Positions 25,696 to 35,691 are shown, counted from the stretch's first letter. The stretch is 64,000 nt of DNA from Glaciihabitans arcticus (GCF_004310685.1 NZ_SISG01000001.1:1364001-1428000); one strand, 5' to 3'. Translations and numbers: made by a program. Notes: generated by a model not told the origin, from the letters alone.

Positions 25696-26360
25696 GTCAG
25701 AGCGAAGCGGGGGCGCGGGACATCCGGGTTCTCATCGTCGACGACCAGACGCTCGTGCGCATGGGCTTCCGGATGCTGCTCGATGCCGAGCCCGGCATCG
25801 AGGTGATCGCCGAAGCCGCCGATGGTGCGGAGGCAGTGCGTATCGCCTCAGCGCAGAAGCCGGACGTGGTGCTTATGGACGTGCGGATGCCCGGGCTCGA
25901 CGGCATCGCGGCGACGGCCGAGATCCTGCGCCTGTCGCCGGGCACGCGCGTGCTGATCCTCACCACCTTCGACCTGGACGAGTACGCCTTCGGCGGGCTG
26001 CGCGCGGGGGCGAGCGGATTCCTGCTCAAGGACACTCGACCGACCGAGCTGCTCGCGGCGGTGCGGGCGGTTGCGGCAGGCGAGGCGGCGATCTCGCCCC
26101 GCGTCACCCGGCGCATGCTCGACCTGTTCGGCGCGCGGATGCCCGCACCGCAGGGCGGACCGCTCGAGACGCTCACACCGCGCGAGCACGAGATCCTGCT
26201 GGCGATCGGCGAGGGGCTCAGCAACGGCGAGATCGGGGAGCGCTTTGTGCTCAGCGAGTCGACCGTCAAGACGCACGTCGGGCGGGTTTTGATGAAACTC
26301 GAGCTGCGTGACCGTGTGCAGGCGGTCATCTTCGCGTTCGAGCACGGCCTCGTCGGCTGA
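25692..26360 (+). CDS. NarL/LuxR-family response regulator
   Basis: A 222-residue regulator. Receiver domain: VDDQTLVRMGFRMLL, phosphoacceptor Asp63 in VVLMDVRMPGLDG, Thr in ILTTFDLDEYAF and Lys in GFLLKDTRP. DNA-binding domain: LTPREHEILLAIGEGLSNGEI with recognition helix SESTVKTHVGRVLMKL. It is coupled to the kinase by a 4-base overlap and likely activates the neighbouring exporter. It ends 14 bases from a convergent lipoprotein gene. Confidence 0.94.
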   Translation: MSQSEAGARDIRVLIVDDQTLVRMGFRMLLDAEPGIEVIAEAADGAEAVRIASAQKPDVVLMDVRMPGLDGIAATAEILRLSPGTRVLILTTFDLDEYAFGGLRAGASGFLLKDTRPTELLAAVRAVAAGEAAISPRVTRRMLDLFGARMPAPQGGPLETLTPREHEILLAIGEGLSNGEIGERFVLSESTVKTHVGRVLMKLELRDRVQAVIFAFEHGLVG

Positions 26361-26374
26361 TCCAGCCCGCTTCG

Positions 26375-26803
26375 CTAGTTGGCGGAGCAGGCTCCGAGGC
26401 CCTCGAGGGTGAGGGACCCGTCCGTCGCGCTGAAGGTGAGCGCAGTGCCATCCGGAGTCGTCGCCTCGAGGGTGCGGATCGGGTTCGTCGCAGGTTTGGG
26501 AAGCTCGCGGGGCTCGTAGCCGAGGTCGGTCCAGGCCTCGAGCACAAGCTCGAACTTCTCGTCGCCGTCGACCGGCTCCTGCGTGAAGCGGTACTCGCCG
26601 GCCTGGGTACCGCGCAAGGTCAGGGTGTGGCTGCACTCGCGCGAGCCGAGCGCCGATGCCGACCACTCGCCGCCGACCAGTTGCTCGACCGAATCGAGCT
26701 GCTCGGCGAGGTGCGCACTCGCCTCGGCCTCGCTCGGCACGGCTGCGCAGCCCGTGAGAAGTGCGACAGCAGCAATCGAGAGGATGACGCTGCGCGAACT
26801 CAT
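26375..26803 (-). CDS. Small predicted lipoprotein
   Basis: A 142-residue protein with a type II signal peptide: hydrophobic ILSIAAVALL followed by the lipobox LTGC with Cys19. The mature part is acidic, has two further cysteines (SRECSH and LGACS) that may pair, and looks like a small beta-rich domain. An AAAGGA ribosome site precedes the ATG at 26803. It is divergent from the MscS gene and convergent with the response regulator gene. Function unknown. Confidence 0.82.
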   Translation of the reverse strand: MSSRSVILSIAAVALLTGCAAVPSEAEASAHLAEQLDSVEQLVGGEWSASALGSRECSHTLTLRGTQAGEYRFTQEPVDGDEKFELVLEAWTDLGYEPRELPKPATNPIRTLEATTPDGTALTFSATDGSLTLEGLGACSAN

Positions 26804-26840
26804 GCACCCATCCTTTCAGGTCGCGACGCGGGCCCCTCGC

Positions 26841-26846
26841 TAGAAT
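26841..26846 (+). promoter_or_regulatory. Candidate -10 box (TAGAAT) for the mscS-globin unit
   Basis: TAGAAT, nine bases before the ATG at 26856, with an AGGA between them; the leader is very short. Confidence 0.5.
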
Positions 26847-26855
26847 TGGCAGGAT

Positions 26856-27899
26856 ATGGAAACCTTCACCTGGCCGGCCTACATGAAGGGCTTCGTCGCC
26901 TTCTTCGAGGCTTTCGAGACCCCGCTGACGGTGCTCATCATCATCATTGTCGCCGTGATCGTACGGATCGTGCTGCAGTTCGCGATCCGCCGCGTCGTCA
27001 ACCGCGTTGTCTCGGGCGTCAAGAAGAAACAGAATGTCGACGACACCCAAGCGCTCTTCTCCTCCCCGCTCGCCGCGGTACGGGTCGTGCAGCGCACTCG
27101 CTCGCTCGGCACCGTGCTCAGTAACGTCGTGACCACGGCGGTCGTCGTGGTGGCCATCGTGGCCATCATCGGCAAGGTGCTGCCTGAGGCGACCGGAGCC
27201 TTCGCACTCATGACCGGTGCTCTCGGCGCCGGACTCGGATTCGGCGCGCAGAACATCATTAAGGACATCCTCAACGGGTTGTTTATGGTCGTCGAAGACC
27301 AGCTCGGCGTCGGAGACGTCGTCGACCTCGGTCCCGCGACGGGTGTGGTCGAGGCGGTCGGCATCCGCATCACGCAGGTGCGCGACGTCAACGGAACCCT
27401 CTGGTTCGTGCGCAACGGCGAGATTCTGCGCGTCGGCAACATGTCGCAGGGCTGGTCGCGCGTCATCATCGACCTCGCGGTGCCCTACGAATCCGACGTC
27501 GAGGCGGTGCAGGAGCGCATCCTCGCCACCGCACAGGGTCTCTCCACCGACGCCAAGTGGCGCTCGCGCATCCTCGAGAAGCCGGAGATCTGGGGCATCG
27601 AGTCGATCTCGGCGGAGGCCGTCGTCATCCGCCTGGTGATCAAGACCCGCCCGAACAACAAGGACGACGTCGCCCGCGAGCTGCGCGCTCGCCTCAAGCG
27701 CGGCCTCGACGAGATGGGCGTGCGGCTTCCGGCGCTCAACAGCATCGTTCTGAGCGGCTTCGAGGGAGCGGCGTCCGTCAAGGGCGCACGCCCGCCGAAG
27801 ACCGCGCAGATTCCGGTGTCGACCGAGCTGCCGAAGCGTGCGGGCAAGCGCCCCACGGAACCGCGGTCGATCCAGCTACCCCCGAAGGATACGAAGTGA
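26856..27899 (+). CDS. MscS-family mechanosensitive channel
   Basis: A 347-residue membrane channel that opens on membrane tension. Hydrophobic helices lie near residues 25-50 and 88-105; the pore-lining helix is the Gly/Ala-rich stretch MTGALGAGLGFGAQNI followed by IKDILNGLFMVVEDQ and the beta-domain GDVVDLGPATGVVEAVGIR. The cytoplasmic vestibule extends to about 290, then a basic, proline-rich tail ends the protein. The stop codon overlaps the globin start (GTGA), so the channel and an oxygen-binding protein are made together. Confidence 0.94.
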   Translation: METFTWPAYMKGFVAFFEAFETPLTVLIIIIVAVIVRIVLQFAIRRVVNRVVSGVKKKQNVDDTQALFSSPLAAVRVVQRTRSLGTVLSNVVTTAVVVVAIVAIIGKVLPEATGAFALMTGALGAGLGFGAQNIIKDILNGLFMVVEDQLGVGDVVDLGPATGVVEAVGIRITQVRDVNGTLWFVRNGEILRVGNMSQGWSRVIIDLAVPYESDVEAVQERILATAQGLSTDAKWRSRILEKPEIWGIESISAEAVVIRLVIKTRPNNKDDVARELRARLKRGLDEMGVRLPALNSIVLSGFEGAASVKGARPPKTAQIPVSTELPKRAGKRPTEPRSIQLPPKDTK

Positions 27900-28372
27900 C
27901 CGACCCGAAGATCGTGCCCAACAACGTTCCCGTCAAGGACAACTCGCCGAACCCGGTGACCCTGCGTGTGAGCCAGGGCGGGGAGTCGGTGCAGGGCAAC
28001 TTCTGGGAGCAGGTCGGCGGCCGACCCACCTTCGAGAAGCTCGTGCGCAAGTTCTACGAGGGCGTCGCCACCGACCCGGTGCTACTGCCGATGTACCCGG
28101 AGCAGCCCGACCTCGAGGGCGCCATCCAGCGACTGACCGGCTTTCTCGAACAGTACTGGGGCGGCCCCGGCACCTACAGCGAGGAACGCGGCCACCCGCG
28201 ACTGCGCCAGCGACACTTTCCGTTCACGGTCAACCCCGATGCCCGCGATCGCTGGCTCGCCCACATGCGCGTGGCCCTCGACAGCCTCGAGCTCTCCCCG
28301 CTGCACGACACGACCATGTGGGGGTACCTCGAGCGTGCCGCTCATGCGATGGTTAACACCTTCGACGAATAG
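27896..28372 (+). CDS. glbO: Truncated haemoglobin, group II (GlbO-like)
   Basis: A 158-residue 2-over-2 globin. LPMYPEQPDLEGAI contains the CD1 tyrosine, FLEQYWGGPGTYSEERGHPRLR is the family signature region, the proximal histidine lies in RLRQRHFPF, and the group II tryptophan G8 lies in RDRWLAHM. About 30 polar residues precede the globin fold, an extension absent from M. tuberculosis GlbO. Such globins bind oxygen tightly and handle reactive oxygen or nitrogen species. GTG at 27896 overlaps the channel stop, so co-translation is expected. Confidence 0.94.
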   Translation: MTDPKIVPNNVPVKDNSPNPVTLRVSQGGESVQGNFWEQVGGRPTFEKLVRKFYEGVATDPVLLPMYPEQPDLEGAIQRLTGFLEQYWGGPGTYSEERGHPRLRQRHFPFTVNPDARDRWLAHMRVALDSLELSPLHDTTMWGYLERAAHAMVNTFDE

Positions 28373-28398
28373 TCACTAACAACGGAAGAGAACTCGCC

Positions 28399-29478
28399 AT
28401 GACTGACGACACCAACGACGGCGTGCCGCCCGTTCCTCCCGTTCCGCCGACGCCCGATTCCGGCGCTCCCGATGCTGCAGTTCCGGATGCGGCCGTGCCG
28501 CCCGTCACCCCACCCGTTGCCCCGCCAGCCGGCCCTCCCGCCGGCGCGTACGCACCGCCCGCGGCGAATCCGTATGCGACCGGTCCTTCCGCTCCAGGAC
28601 CGTACTCCCCCGGACCGGCCGCGCCGAGCCCGTACCAGGCCTATTCCCCGGCCAAACCGGGGGCAGGAGTGCTCGCCATTCTCGCCCTCGTGATCGGAAT
28701 CCTCGCATTCCTCTTCGGTCTCGTGCCCTTCGTGGGTGCGGTATTCGCGATCGCGGGTATCGTGCTCGGCAGTCTTGCGTTGCGCAAGCCGGGTGGCAAG
28801 GGGCTGAGCATCACCGGACTCTCGCTGGCGATCCTCGCGCTGCTGACCAACATCCTGATCATCGTCGTGTGGTTCGTCATCATCCCGCAGGCAGAGTCGG
28901 CGCCCCCGTTCGGCCCCGATGACAGCCAGTTCGAAGTACCCGGCGACGAGCAGGCGGGCGGCGAACTCACCCTCTTGCCCGTGGAGACCCCGTGCTTCAC
29001 CTTCGACGGGCCGTCCAGCTATCTCAACAACATCTCCACCGATGACGCCGCGCTGTGCGCGACCCAGCTCGAGCTGTGGGGCGAGCTGGAGAACGGCGAG
29101 TTCGTGAACACCGGTGTCGGGGCGATCTACGGTTCCGTCTATGTCGAACCGATCCGCGCGGAGACCACCGAGTCGTGGAGCACCGACGGTTCCGTCGACG
29201 GAGCAGTCGAGTACCTGGAAGAGAACTACTTTCCCGACTTCGGAACCGTGACCAGCCTGCGCGAACCCGTGCGCCTGGGGGGAGAGCCCGCCAACCTCAG
29301 CCGCTTCGACAGCGACTCGGCCGACACGGTCACCCGCGCGGCGATCGTCTCGTACTCGCCCAGCGCCTACCCGACAGCGAACGGCGACGTGCAGTTCTTC
29401 CTCGTCTCCGTCACCACGGTCGAGGACAACGGCGATGCGATCATCGACGCCATCCTCGACTCGTGGCAGTGGAAGTAA
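28399..29478 (+). CDS. DUF4190-type membrane protein with Pro-rich N-terminus and extracytoplasmic domain
   Basis: A 359-residue protein in three parts. Residues 1-90 are low-complexity Pro/Ala/Tyr-rich (PPVPPVPP, AYAPPAANPYA) and cytoplasmic; about 90-165 form two or three membrane helices with KPGGKGLSITGLSLAILALLT, the DUF4190 signature; about 175-359 form an acidic outside domain with two cysteines (ETPCF and ALCATQ). The last ~80 residues resemble a ligand-binding fold but I cannot name it. It follows glbO by 26 bases and may be in its transcript. Function unknown. Confidence 0.8.
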   Translation: MTDDTNDGVPPVPPVPPTPDSGAPDAAVPDAAVPPVTPPVAPPAGPPAGAYAPPAANPYATGPSAPGPYSPGPAAPSPYQAYSPAKPGAGVLAILALVIGILAFLFGLVPFVGAVFAIAGIVLGSLALRKPGGKGLSITGLSLAILALLTNILIIVVWFVIIPQAESAPPFGPDDSQFEVPGDEQAGGELTLLPVETPCFTFDGPSSYLNNISTDDAALCATQLELWGELENGEFVNTGVGAIYGSVYVEPIRAETTESWSTDGSVDGAVEYLEENYFPDFGTVTSLREPVRLGGEPANLSRFDSDSADTVTRAAIVSYSPSAYPTANGDVQFFLVSVTTVEDNGDAIIDAILDSWQWK

Positions 29479-29482
29479 CCGA

Positions 29483-30337
29483 CTAGACGGCGGCGGCGAG
29501 GCCCTCGACGAGCGGTGTCGTCGGGCGGCCGATGAGTCGCGCCAGGTCACCGGGGGTTTGTCCGAGCACACCGTCGCGGATGTTCTGGTCGAGCCCGACG
29601 ATGAAGCCGATCGTGCCGGCGTCGAGGCCCGCCGTAGCCAGTTCTGCGCTGTGCTCGTCGGCGGTGAGCGGTCGATAGACGACGGGAGTGCCGGCGATAC
29701 GCGCGATGGTCGCCGCAAGCTCCGCGAAGTCCCACGCGGTGTCGCCGGAGAGTTCGTAGACCCTGCCAATGTGGCCGGGCTCGCTCAGCACGACGGCAGC
29801 GGCCTCGGCGTAGTCCTTGCGGCTCGCACTCGACACACGTCCATCGCCCACGCTCGCGACCACCTCGCCGGTCTGCACCGCCGTCTCGTAGACGCGGGTG
29901 TAGTTCTCGGAGTACCAGCCGTTGCGCAGGATCGTGGCCGGGATGCCGGACGCCTCGATGGCCTCCTCAGTGGCCTTGTGCTCTGGGGCCAAAATCAGCG
30001 CCGACTCGCGCGCGTCCGTCGCGCTCGTGTAGACGATGTGCTCGACGCCTGCGGCCTTCGCGGCCTCGATCACGTTCGTGTGCTCGGCGACACGGCTGCC
30101 GGGCACGCTCGACGAGACCAGCAGAAGGTGGTCGACGCCGTCGAGCGCGGCGGCGATCGTGTCCGGCTTTGTGTAGTCCAATTCGACGGTGTGGATGCCG
30201 CGTGCCGCCAGTTCAGCGAGAACCTCGGGCCGGCGCGCCCCCGCGACGATCGTGTCGGCGGCGATGCCGCGCTCGAGGAGGGCTTCGATGGCGAGGCGGC
30301 CGAGGTGGCCGGAGGCGCCGGTAACGAGGATGGTCAT
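29483..30337 (-). CDS. NAD(P)H-binding reductase of the NmrA/QorB (atypical SDR) family
   Basis: A 284-residue Rossmann-fold protein. The N-terminal ILVTGASGHLGRLAIEALLERG binds NAD(P)H, followed by GARRPEVL, DYTKPDTIAAALDGVDHLLLVSSS and the NGWYSENY motif found in QorB-like quinone reductases. The catalytic YxxxK of classical SDRs is absent, as expected for this group. It lies 80 bases downstream of hutI on the same strand but behind a palindrome and a direct repeat, suggesting its own regulation. The 3' end meets the DUF4190 gene with a 4-base gap. Confidence 0.9.
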   Translation of the reverse strand: MTILVTGASGHLGRLAIEALLERGIAADTIVAGARRPEVLAELAARGIHTVELDYTKPDTIAAALDGVDHLLLVSSSVPGSRVAEHTNVIEAAKAAGVEHIVYTSATDARESALILAPEHKATEEAIEASGIPATILRNGWYSENYTRVYETAVQTGEVVASVGDGRVSSASRKDYAEAAAVVLSEPGHIGRVYELSGDTAWDFAELAATIARIAGTPVVYRPLTADEHSAELATAGLDAGTIGFIVGLDQNIRDGVLGQTPGDLARLIGRPTTPLVEGLAAAV

Positions 30338-30351
30338 GGGGGTTCCTGTTC

Positions 30352-30380
30352 TGTCGGGTACTCGGGTCTGTCAGGTACTC
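30352..30380 (-). promoter_or_regulatory. Direct repeat TGTCrGGTACTC upstream of the QorB-like gene
   Basis: TGTCGGGTACTC at 30352 and TGTCAGGTACTC at 30369 are 17 bases apart within 45 bases of the start codon. Spacing near two helical turns suggests a binding site for a transcription factor, unidentified. Confidence 0.35.
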
Positions 30381-30390
30381 CGGGAACAAC

Positions 30391-30408
30391 TCGGTGACGT
30401 GTCACCGA
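30391..30408. promoter_or_regulatory. Perfect palindrome TCGGTGAC-gt-GTCACCGA
   Basis: An 8-bp inverted repeat with a two-base centre, 10 bases after the hutI stop and upstream of the QorB-like gene. The tiny loop makes it a better operator than a terminator. The cognate regulator is unknown. Confidence 0.45.
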
Positions 30409-30417
30409 ATTCCCGCG

Positions 30418-31563
30418 TTACATCACCCGGTGGATCAGCGGCACACCCGGACGGTAGGCGAGGTGAACATAGGAGGGGGCGTCGAGTAGCACCAGATCCG
30501 CGCGGGCGCCGACCCGCAGCACCCCGATATCGTCACGACGGAGCGCACGCGCGCCGCCCGCGGTTGCGCTGTGGAGGGCCTCGGCGGGGGACATCCCGAG
30601 ATCGCGTACGGCGACGGCAATGCAGAACGGCATGGACGACGTGAAGCTCGAGCCCGGATTGCAGTCGGTCGCGATCGCGACTCGCGCGCCCGCATCGAGC
30701 AGGCGGCGCGCGTTCGGGTACGGCTGACGGGTCGAGAACTCGACGCCGGGCAGCAGGGTCGCGACGGTCTCCGAACCCGCGAGGGCGTCGACGTCGGCGT
30801 CGCTGAGAAAGGTGCAGTGGTCGACGGATGCCGCGCCGAGCTCAACCGCGAGACGCACGGCGGCGGATTCACCGAGTTGCCCGGCATGCATCCGCGCGCC
30901 GAGGCCGTGTGCCATGCCCGCTTCGAGGATCTCGCGCGCCTGGTCCAGGTCGAACGCGCCGGTCTCGCAGAAGACGTCGATCCACTTCGCATACGGCGCG
31001 ACGGCATCGAGCATCTCGCCGGTGACGAGGGCGACGTAGTCGTCGGGGCGGTCGGCGTACTCGGCCGGCACGACGTGCGCTCCGAGGAAAGTGGTCTCCT
31101 CGGTGAGCTCGCGGGCGAGGCGCAGGGCGCGGGTCTCGTCGACGACGGTGAGCCCGTAGCCGCTCTTGATCTCCACGGTGGTCGTTCCCTGCGCACGCAT
31201 CTCGGCGACGAGTGCGGTGGCGTTGGCGAGCAGCTGCTCGTCGGTCGCGGCGCGGGTCAGCCCGACCGTGCGCCGGATGCCGCCCGCCGCGTACCTCTCG
31301 CCCTTCATCCGCGCCTCGAACTCGTCCGTCCGGTCGCCGGCGAAAACGAGGTGACTGTGGCTGTCGACGAAGCCCGGGATGACGCAGCGCCCCGCAGCGT
31401 TGATGTGTTCGTCTGCGGCTGGCGCTGTGCTCGAGTCGCCGATCCACGCGATCATGCCGTCCTCGACGACCACCGCGGCGTTGCGCAGCTCTGCCGTGAG
31501 CTCGCCCACCTGTGGATCGTTGGTGACCAGCAGTCCGATGTCGTCGATGAGTGTCGTGGTCAT
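30418..31563 (-). CDS. hutI: Imidazolonepropionase
   Basis: A 381-residue metal-dependent amidohydrolase for the third step of histidine breakdown: imidazolone-5-propionate to N-formimidoyl-L-glutamate. Metal ligands are in [16 protein letters not shown] (HxH) and in TFLGAHVVP, with GARMHAGQL and the conserved aspartate in [16 protein letters not shown] is a family signature. It is the last gene of hutHUGI and its ATG overlaps the hutG stop (ATGA). Confidence 0.96.
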   Translation of the reverse strand: MTTTLIDDIGLLVTNDPQVGELTAELRNAAVVVEDGMIAWIGDSSTAPAADEHINAAGRCVIPGFVDSHSHLVFAGDRTDEFEARMKGERYAAGGIRRTVGLTRAATDEQLLANATALVAEMRAQGTTTVEIKSGYGLTVVDETRALRLARELTEETTFLGAHVVPAEYADRPDDYVALVTGEMLDAVAPYAKWIDVFCETGAFDLDQAREILEAGMAHGLGARMHAGQLGESAAVRLAVELGAASVDHCTFLSDADVDALAGSETVATLLPGVEFSTRQPYPNARRLLDAGARVAIATDCNPGSSFTSSMPFCIAVAVRDLGMSPAEALHSATAGGARALRRDDIGVLRVGARADLVLLDAPSYVHLAYRPGVPLIHRVM

Positions 31564-32438
31564 GGGCGCGAGCCTAGCCCGGCCGCTGCCTCGAGCACAC
31601 AGAGTGCGACGAGGCGGATGGTGCGCTGGTCGGGGGTGTCGGCGGTGGCATCCACTTCGGTGAGGTCGATCGACTCGACACTCGGGTGCGCTCCCGCAGC
31701 CCGCGCGGCAGCCCGCAACTCGTGGGCGGCGATACCGCCCGGAACCGAAGCGGGGCAGCCCGGAGCGACGGAGCGATCGCAGACGTCCACGTCGAGGTCC
31801 ACGTGGACGGGTCCACCGGCGGAGCCCGCGATCTCGAGCGCCTCGGCCACTACATCCGCCATGGGGCGGCGGTGCAGCTCATCACGATGGATCACGGTGA
31901 TCCCGTAGTCGGCGGCGCGCGCCGCGTAGTGCGCCGAATTGGCGAAATCGGCGATGCCGACCTGCACCACGCGGGTGCCTGCGAGCCCGAGTTCGATCAG
32001 ACGGCGAACCGGGGACCCGTTGCTCACGCCGTCGCGCAGGTCGTGGTGGGCGTCGAGCGTGACGAGCCCGGCGGTGTCCAGCCGGGATCCCCAGGTGCCC
32101 AGGGCCGCCGGCACGGTTGCGGCATTGTCCCCGCCGAGCGCCACGACGAGCCGGGATACGGCGGCGGCGTGGGCGACGAGGGCCGTGGCATCCTCTTCGA
32201 AACCGTCGGGGGCTGTCGCGTCGCCGAAATCGGCGAACCGCAGGGCGAGCGGGGTGCGGGCGAATTCGCTGTAGTAGCGCAGGGCGTCCCGAACCGCGGT
32301 GGGTGTCTTGTCGGCACCCGTCGCCGACAGCGAGGTGCGGAAGGTGGGCAGACCGACGAGGGCGAGGTCGACGGGGTCACCGGTCGGTGCCGGCCAGTCG
32401 CCGGAGCGGGGCCAGTGCGGGTCTACGGAGAGCGGCAT
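31560..32438 (-). CDS. hutG: Formimidoylglutamase, arginase family
   Basis: A 292-residue ureohydrolase-fold enzyme that would release formamide from N-formimidoyl-glutamate to give glutamate. Manganese ligands are visible in [11 protein letters not shown] and [10 protein letters not shown]; the first motif reads [12 protein letters not shown], with Asn where most arginases have the His of GGDH. Position between hutU and hutI supports the assignment over agmatinase. The ATG at 32438 shares a base with the hutU stop (TGATG). Confidence 0.9.
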   Translation of the reverse strand: MPLSVDPHWPRSGDWPAPTGDPVDLALVGLPTFRTSLSATGADKTPTAVRDALRYYSEFARTPLALRFADFGDATAPDGFEEDATALVAHAAAVSRLVVALGGDNAATVPAALGTWGSRLDTAGLVTLDAHHDLRDGVSNGSPVRRLIELGLAGTRVVQVGIADFANSAHYAARAADYGITVIHRDELHRRPMADVVAEALEIAGSAGGPVHVDLDVDVCDRSVAPGCPASVPGGIAAHELRAAARAAGAHPSVESIDLTEVDATADTPDQRTIRLVALCVLEAAAGLGSRP

Positions 32439-34120
32439 CAGCTGACCCTGTCGTGAATGGGGCTGTCCTGCCCCGGCCCCTCGGTCATCGGGATGCGAAC
32501 GCCCAACCGAGAAGCCACCTCGATCGCCTCGTCGTATCCCGCGTCCGCGTGGCGGATCACGCCCATCGCCGGGTCGTTGGAGAGCACCCGGGCGAGCTTC
32601 TGCGCGGCGAGCTCGGTGCCGTCGGCGACCGTCACCTGGCCGGCGTGGATGGAGCGGCCGATGCCGACCCCGCCGCCGTGGTGGATCGACACCCAGGTCG
32701 CGCCGGAAGCCGTGTTGACGAGGGCGTTGAGCAGCGGCCAGTCGGCGATCGCGTCGGAGCCGTCCTTCATGGCCTCCGTCTCTCGGTAGGGCGAGGCGAC
32801 GGACCCCGAGTCGAGGTGATCGCGACCGATCACGATGGGCGCGCTGAGCTCGCCCGAGGCGACCATCTCGTTGAACCTGAGCCCCGCGAGGTGACGCTCG
32901 CCGCAGCCGAGCCAGCAGATGCGGGCCGGCAGCCCCTGGAAGTGCACACGCTCCCCCGCCATGCGGATCCACTTGGCGAGCTGTATGTTGTCGGGGAACA
33001 GCTCGAGGATCGCACGGTCGGTCGCCGCGATGTCTACCGGGTCGCCGCTGAGCGCCGCCCAGCGGAACGGTCCCTTGCCCTCCGAGAACAGCGGGCGAAT
33101 GTAGGCGGGAACGAAGCCCGGGAACGCGAAGGCATCCGCGTAGCCCGCGGTCAGCGCCTCGGTGCGGATGTTGTTGCCGTAGTCGAAGACCTCGGCACCC
33201 GCCTTCTGGAAGCCGACCATCGCCTCCACCTGCTTCGCCATTGAGCGACGGGATGCCTCGATGAAGCCGGGCTCCTCGCGCGCTGCCGCCCATTCCTCGA
33301 AGCTGTACTCCACCGGCAGGTAGGCGAGCGGGTCGTGCGCGCTCGTCTGGTCGGTGACGATATCGATCTGTGCGTTCATCGCCAGCAACTCCGGGAAGAC
33401 GGAGGCGGCATTACCGAGCAGGCCGATCGAGAGGGGCTGTTTCCCGTCGCGCGCCGTGTACGCCAGTTCCAGTGCCTCATCGACGGATGCAGCGATCACG
33501 TCGAGATAGCGGTGCTCGAGGCGGCGCTGGATGCGCGAGGCGTCGACATCCACACAAATGGCAACACCGTCATTCATGGTGACGGCGAGCGGCTGCGCGC
33601 CACCCATCCCGCCAAGCCCGCCGGTCAGGGTGATCGTGCCGGCGAGGGTTCCGCCGCGCCCGTTCGCGACGGCCGCGAAGGTCTCGTAGGTGCCCTGCAG
33701 GATGCCCTGGGTGCCGATGTAGATCCACGAACCGGCCGTCATCTGGCCGTACATCGTGAGGCCCTTCTTCTCCAGGCGGCGGAACTCGTCCCAGTTGGCC
33801 CAGTCGCCGACCAGGTTGGAGTTCGCGATGAGCACCCGGGGCGCCCACTCGTGGGTCTGCATGATCCCCACCGGTTTGCCGGATTGCACGAGCAGGGTCT
33901 CGTCGTCCTTCAGCGTCTCGAGCGAGCGCACGATCGCGTCGAAGCTCTCCCAGTTGCGGGCCGCCTTGCCGGTACCGCCGTAGACGACGAGCTCGTCGGG
34001 GTGCTCCGCGACCTCCGGATCGAGGTTGTTCTGCAGCATGCGCAGCACGGCCTCCTGCTGCCAGCCGAGGGTGTGCAGTTCTGTGCCACGGTGGGCGCGG
34101 ACGGGTCGGGGACCACTCAT
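32438..34120 (-). CDS. hutU: Urocanate hydratase
   Basis: A 560-residue NAD-dependent enzyme converting urocanate to imidazolone propionate. Near the N-terminus [20 protein letters not shown] and [11 protein letters not shown] are characteristic; [15 protein letters not shown] binds NAD, and the active-site cysteine region is [18 protein letters not shown]. Full length. The ATG at 34120 overlaps the hutH stop and has GGAGGAG inside the hutH end as ribosome site, so the operon is translationally linked. Confidence 0.97.
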   Translation of the reverse strand: MSGPRPVRAHRGTELHTLGWQQEAVLRMLQNNLDPEVAEHPDELVVYGGTGKAARNWESFDAIVRSLETLKDDETLLVQSGKPVGIMQTHEWAPRVLIANSNLVGDWANWDEFRRLEKKGLTMYGQMTAGSWIYIGTQGILQGTYETFAAVANGRGGTLAGTITLTGGLGGMGGAQPLAVTMNDGVAICVDVDASRIQRRLEHRYLDVIAASVDEALELAYTARDGKQPLSIGLLGNAASVFPELLAMNAQIDIVTDQTSAHDPLAYLPVEYSFEEWAAAREEPGFIEASRRSMAKQVEAMVGFQKAGAEVFDYGNNIRTEALTAGYADAFAFPGFVPAYIRPLFSEGKGPFRWAALSGDPVDIAATDRAILELFPDNIQLAKWIRMAGERVHFQGLPARICWLGCGERHLAGLRFNEMVASGELSAPIVIGRDHLDSGSVASPYRETEAMKDGSDAIADWPLLNALVNTASGATWVSIHHGGGVGIGRSIHAGQVTVADGTELAAQKLARVLSNDPAMGVIRHADAGYDEAIEVASRLGVRIPMTEGPGQDSPIHDRVS

Positions 34121-35646
34121 GAGATTTCTCCTCCTGCGTTGCGTGCTGCTGCCAATAGGGTGCCGTCGACGACGAGTTCGTGGGCGATCGCGATCTCCGC
34201 CGCGAGGTAGCGGTCGGTGCCGGGTCCCTCGACCCGGGTTCTGAGGGCTGCGACGACTCCGGATGCCACGGCTCCAGGCACCACGGGCGCCCGCATGTCC
34301 ATCGCTCGCGCCGCGGTGAGAAGCTCGATCGCGACGACGCGCGACAGCCCATCGATGGACTTTCGCAGCTTGCGTGCCGCATGCCATCCCATCGACACGT
34401 GATCCTCCTGCATCGCGCTCGACGGGATCGAGTCGACGCTCGCCGGCACTGCGAGGCGCTTGAGTTCGCTCACGATGCCGGCCTGGGTGTACTGCGCGAT
34501 CATGTGACCGGAGTCGACGCCGGGGTCGTCGGCGAGGAACGGGTTCAGCCCGTGGTTTCGGCTCGCGTCGAGGAAGCGGTCGGTGCGGCGCTCGCTGATG
34601 CTCGCGAGGTCGGCGACCGCGATCGCGAGGAAGTCGAGCACGTAGCCGACCGGTGCGCCGTGGAAGTTTCCGTTCGACTCGACCCGGCCGTCGATCGTGA
34701 CCACGGGGTTGTCGATCGCGCTGGCCAGCTCCCGCTCGGCCACCATCGTCGCGTGGGACATCGTGTCGCGCACGGCTCCGTGCACCTGGGGTGCGCAGCG
34801 CAGCGAGTAGGCATCCTGAACGCGGGTGAACTCGGTCGGGTGGCTGAGCATGGGCGACTCTTTGAGGATGCTCCGCATGTTCGCAGCACTCGTGGCCTGG
34901 CCCGGATGCGGGCGCAGCGCGTGCAGGTCGGCGGCGAACACGGCGTCGGTTCCGGTGAGTCCCTCAACACTCATCGCGGCCGCGAGATCCGCTGTGGCCA
35001 CGAGGGCCTGCAGGTCCGTGAGCGCGAGCACGAGCATCCCGAGCATGCCGTCTGTGCCGTTGATGAGGGCGAGGCCCTCTTTCTCCTCGAGCACGAGCGG
35101 CGTGATGCCGGCGTTTGCGAGCGCTTCACCGGCCGGTGTGAGGATGCCGTTCACCCGCACCTCGCCCTCGCCGAGCGCGGCCAGCGCGCAGTGGGCGAGC
35201 GGGGCGAGGTCACCCGAACAGCCGAGGCTGCCGTACTCGCCCACGACCGGCGTGATTCCGGCGTTGAGGATCGCGGCGTAGGTTTCGGCGACGACCGGTC
35301 GCACGCCGGTGCGCCCCGTGGCGAGAGTGGAGAGACGCAGCAGCATCAGGGCGCGCACAACCTCGCGCTCGACCTCTGGGCCGGAGCCGGCCGCGTGGCT
35401 GCGGATGAGCGACACCTGCAGCTGGGCGCGCAGGGCGACCGGGATCTGCTTGCTCGCGAGCGCGCCGAACCCGGTCGAGACGCCGTAGTGCGGGCGGCTG
35501 TCGTTGGCCATCGCCTCGATCACCGCGCGGCTTCGGGCCATCTCCTGCTTCGACTCGGCACCGAGTTCGATGTGGGCGTCCTGTCGCGCGACGGCGACCA
35601 CCTGTTCGAAGGTCAGCGCCCCGGTTCCGATCGTCACGATTGTCAT
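34117..35646 (-). CDS. hutH: Histidine ammonia-lyase
   Basis: A 509-residue lyase deaminating histidine to trans-urocanate, the first step of the pathway. The prosthetic MIO group forms from the tripeptide Cys143-Ser144-Gly145 within [14 protein letters not shown]; most HutH have Ala-Ser-Gly, but Cys at this position is allowed by the family pattern. Tyr54 in HYGVSTGFG and the NGNFHG motif are also present. The ATG at 35646 is chosen for the conserved [12 protein letters not shown] start. First gene of hutHUGI, divergent from an IclR regulator with 72 bases between them. Confidence 0.97.
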   Translation of the reverse strand: MTIVTIGTGALTFEQVVAVARQDAHIELGAESKQEMARSRAVIEAMANDSRPHYGVSTGFGALASKQIPVALRAQLQVSLIRSHAAGSGPEVEREVVRALMLLRLSTLATGRTGVRPVVAETYAAILNAGITPVVGEYGSLGCSGDLAPLAHCALAALGEGEVRVNGILTPAGEALANAGITPLVLEEKEGLALINGTDGMLGMLVLALTDLQALVATADLAAAMSVEGLTGTDAVFAADLHALRPHPGQATSAANMRSILKESPMLSHPTEFTRVQDAYSLRCAPQVHGAVRDTMSHATMVAERELASAIDNPVVTIDGRVESNGNFHGAPVGYVLDFLAIAVADLASISERRTDRFLDASRNHGLNPFLADDPGVDSGHMIAQYTQAGIVSELKRLAVPASVDSIPSSAMQEDHVSMGWHAARKLRKSIDGLSRVVAIELLTAARAMDMRAPVVPGAVASGVVAALRTRVEGPGTDRYLAAEIAIAHELVVDGTLLAAARNAGGEIS

Positions 35647-35691
35647 GACTGTAATTAGAGCGGTTCGAAGGCTCCCATCACCGCTATTCTG

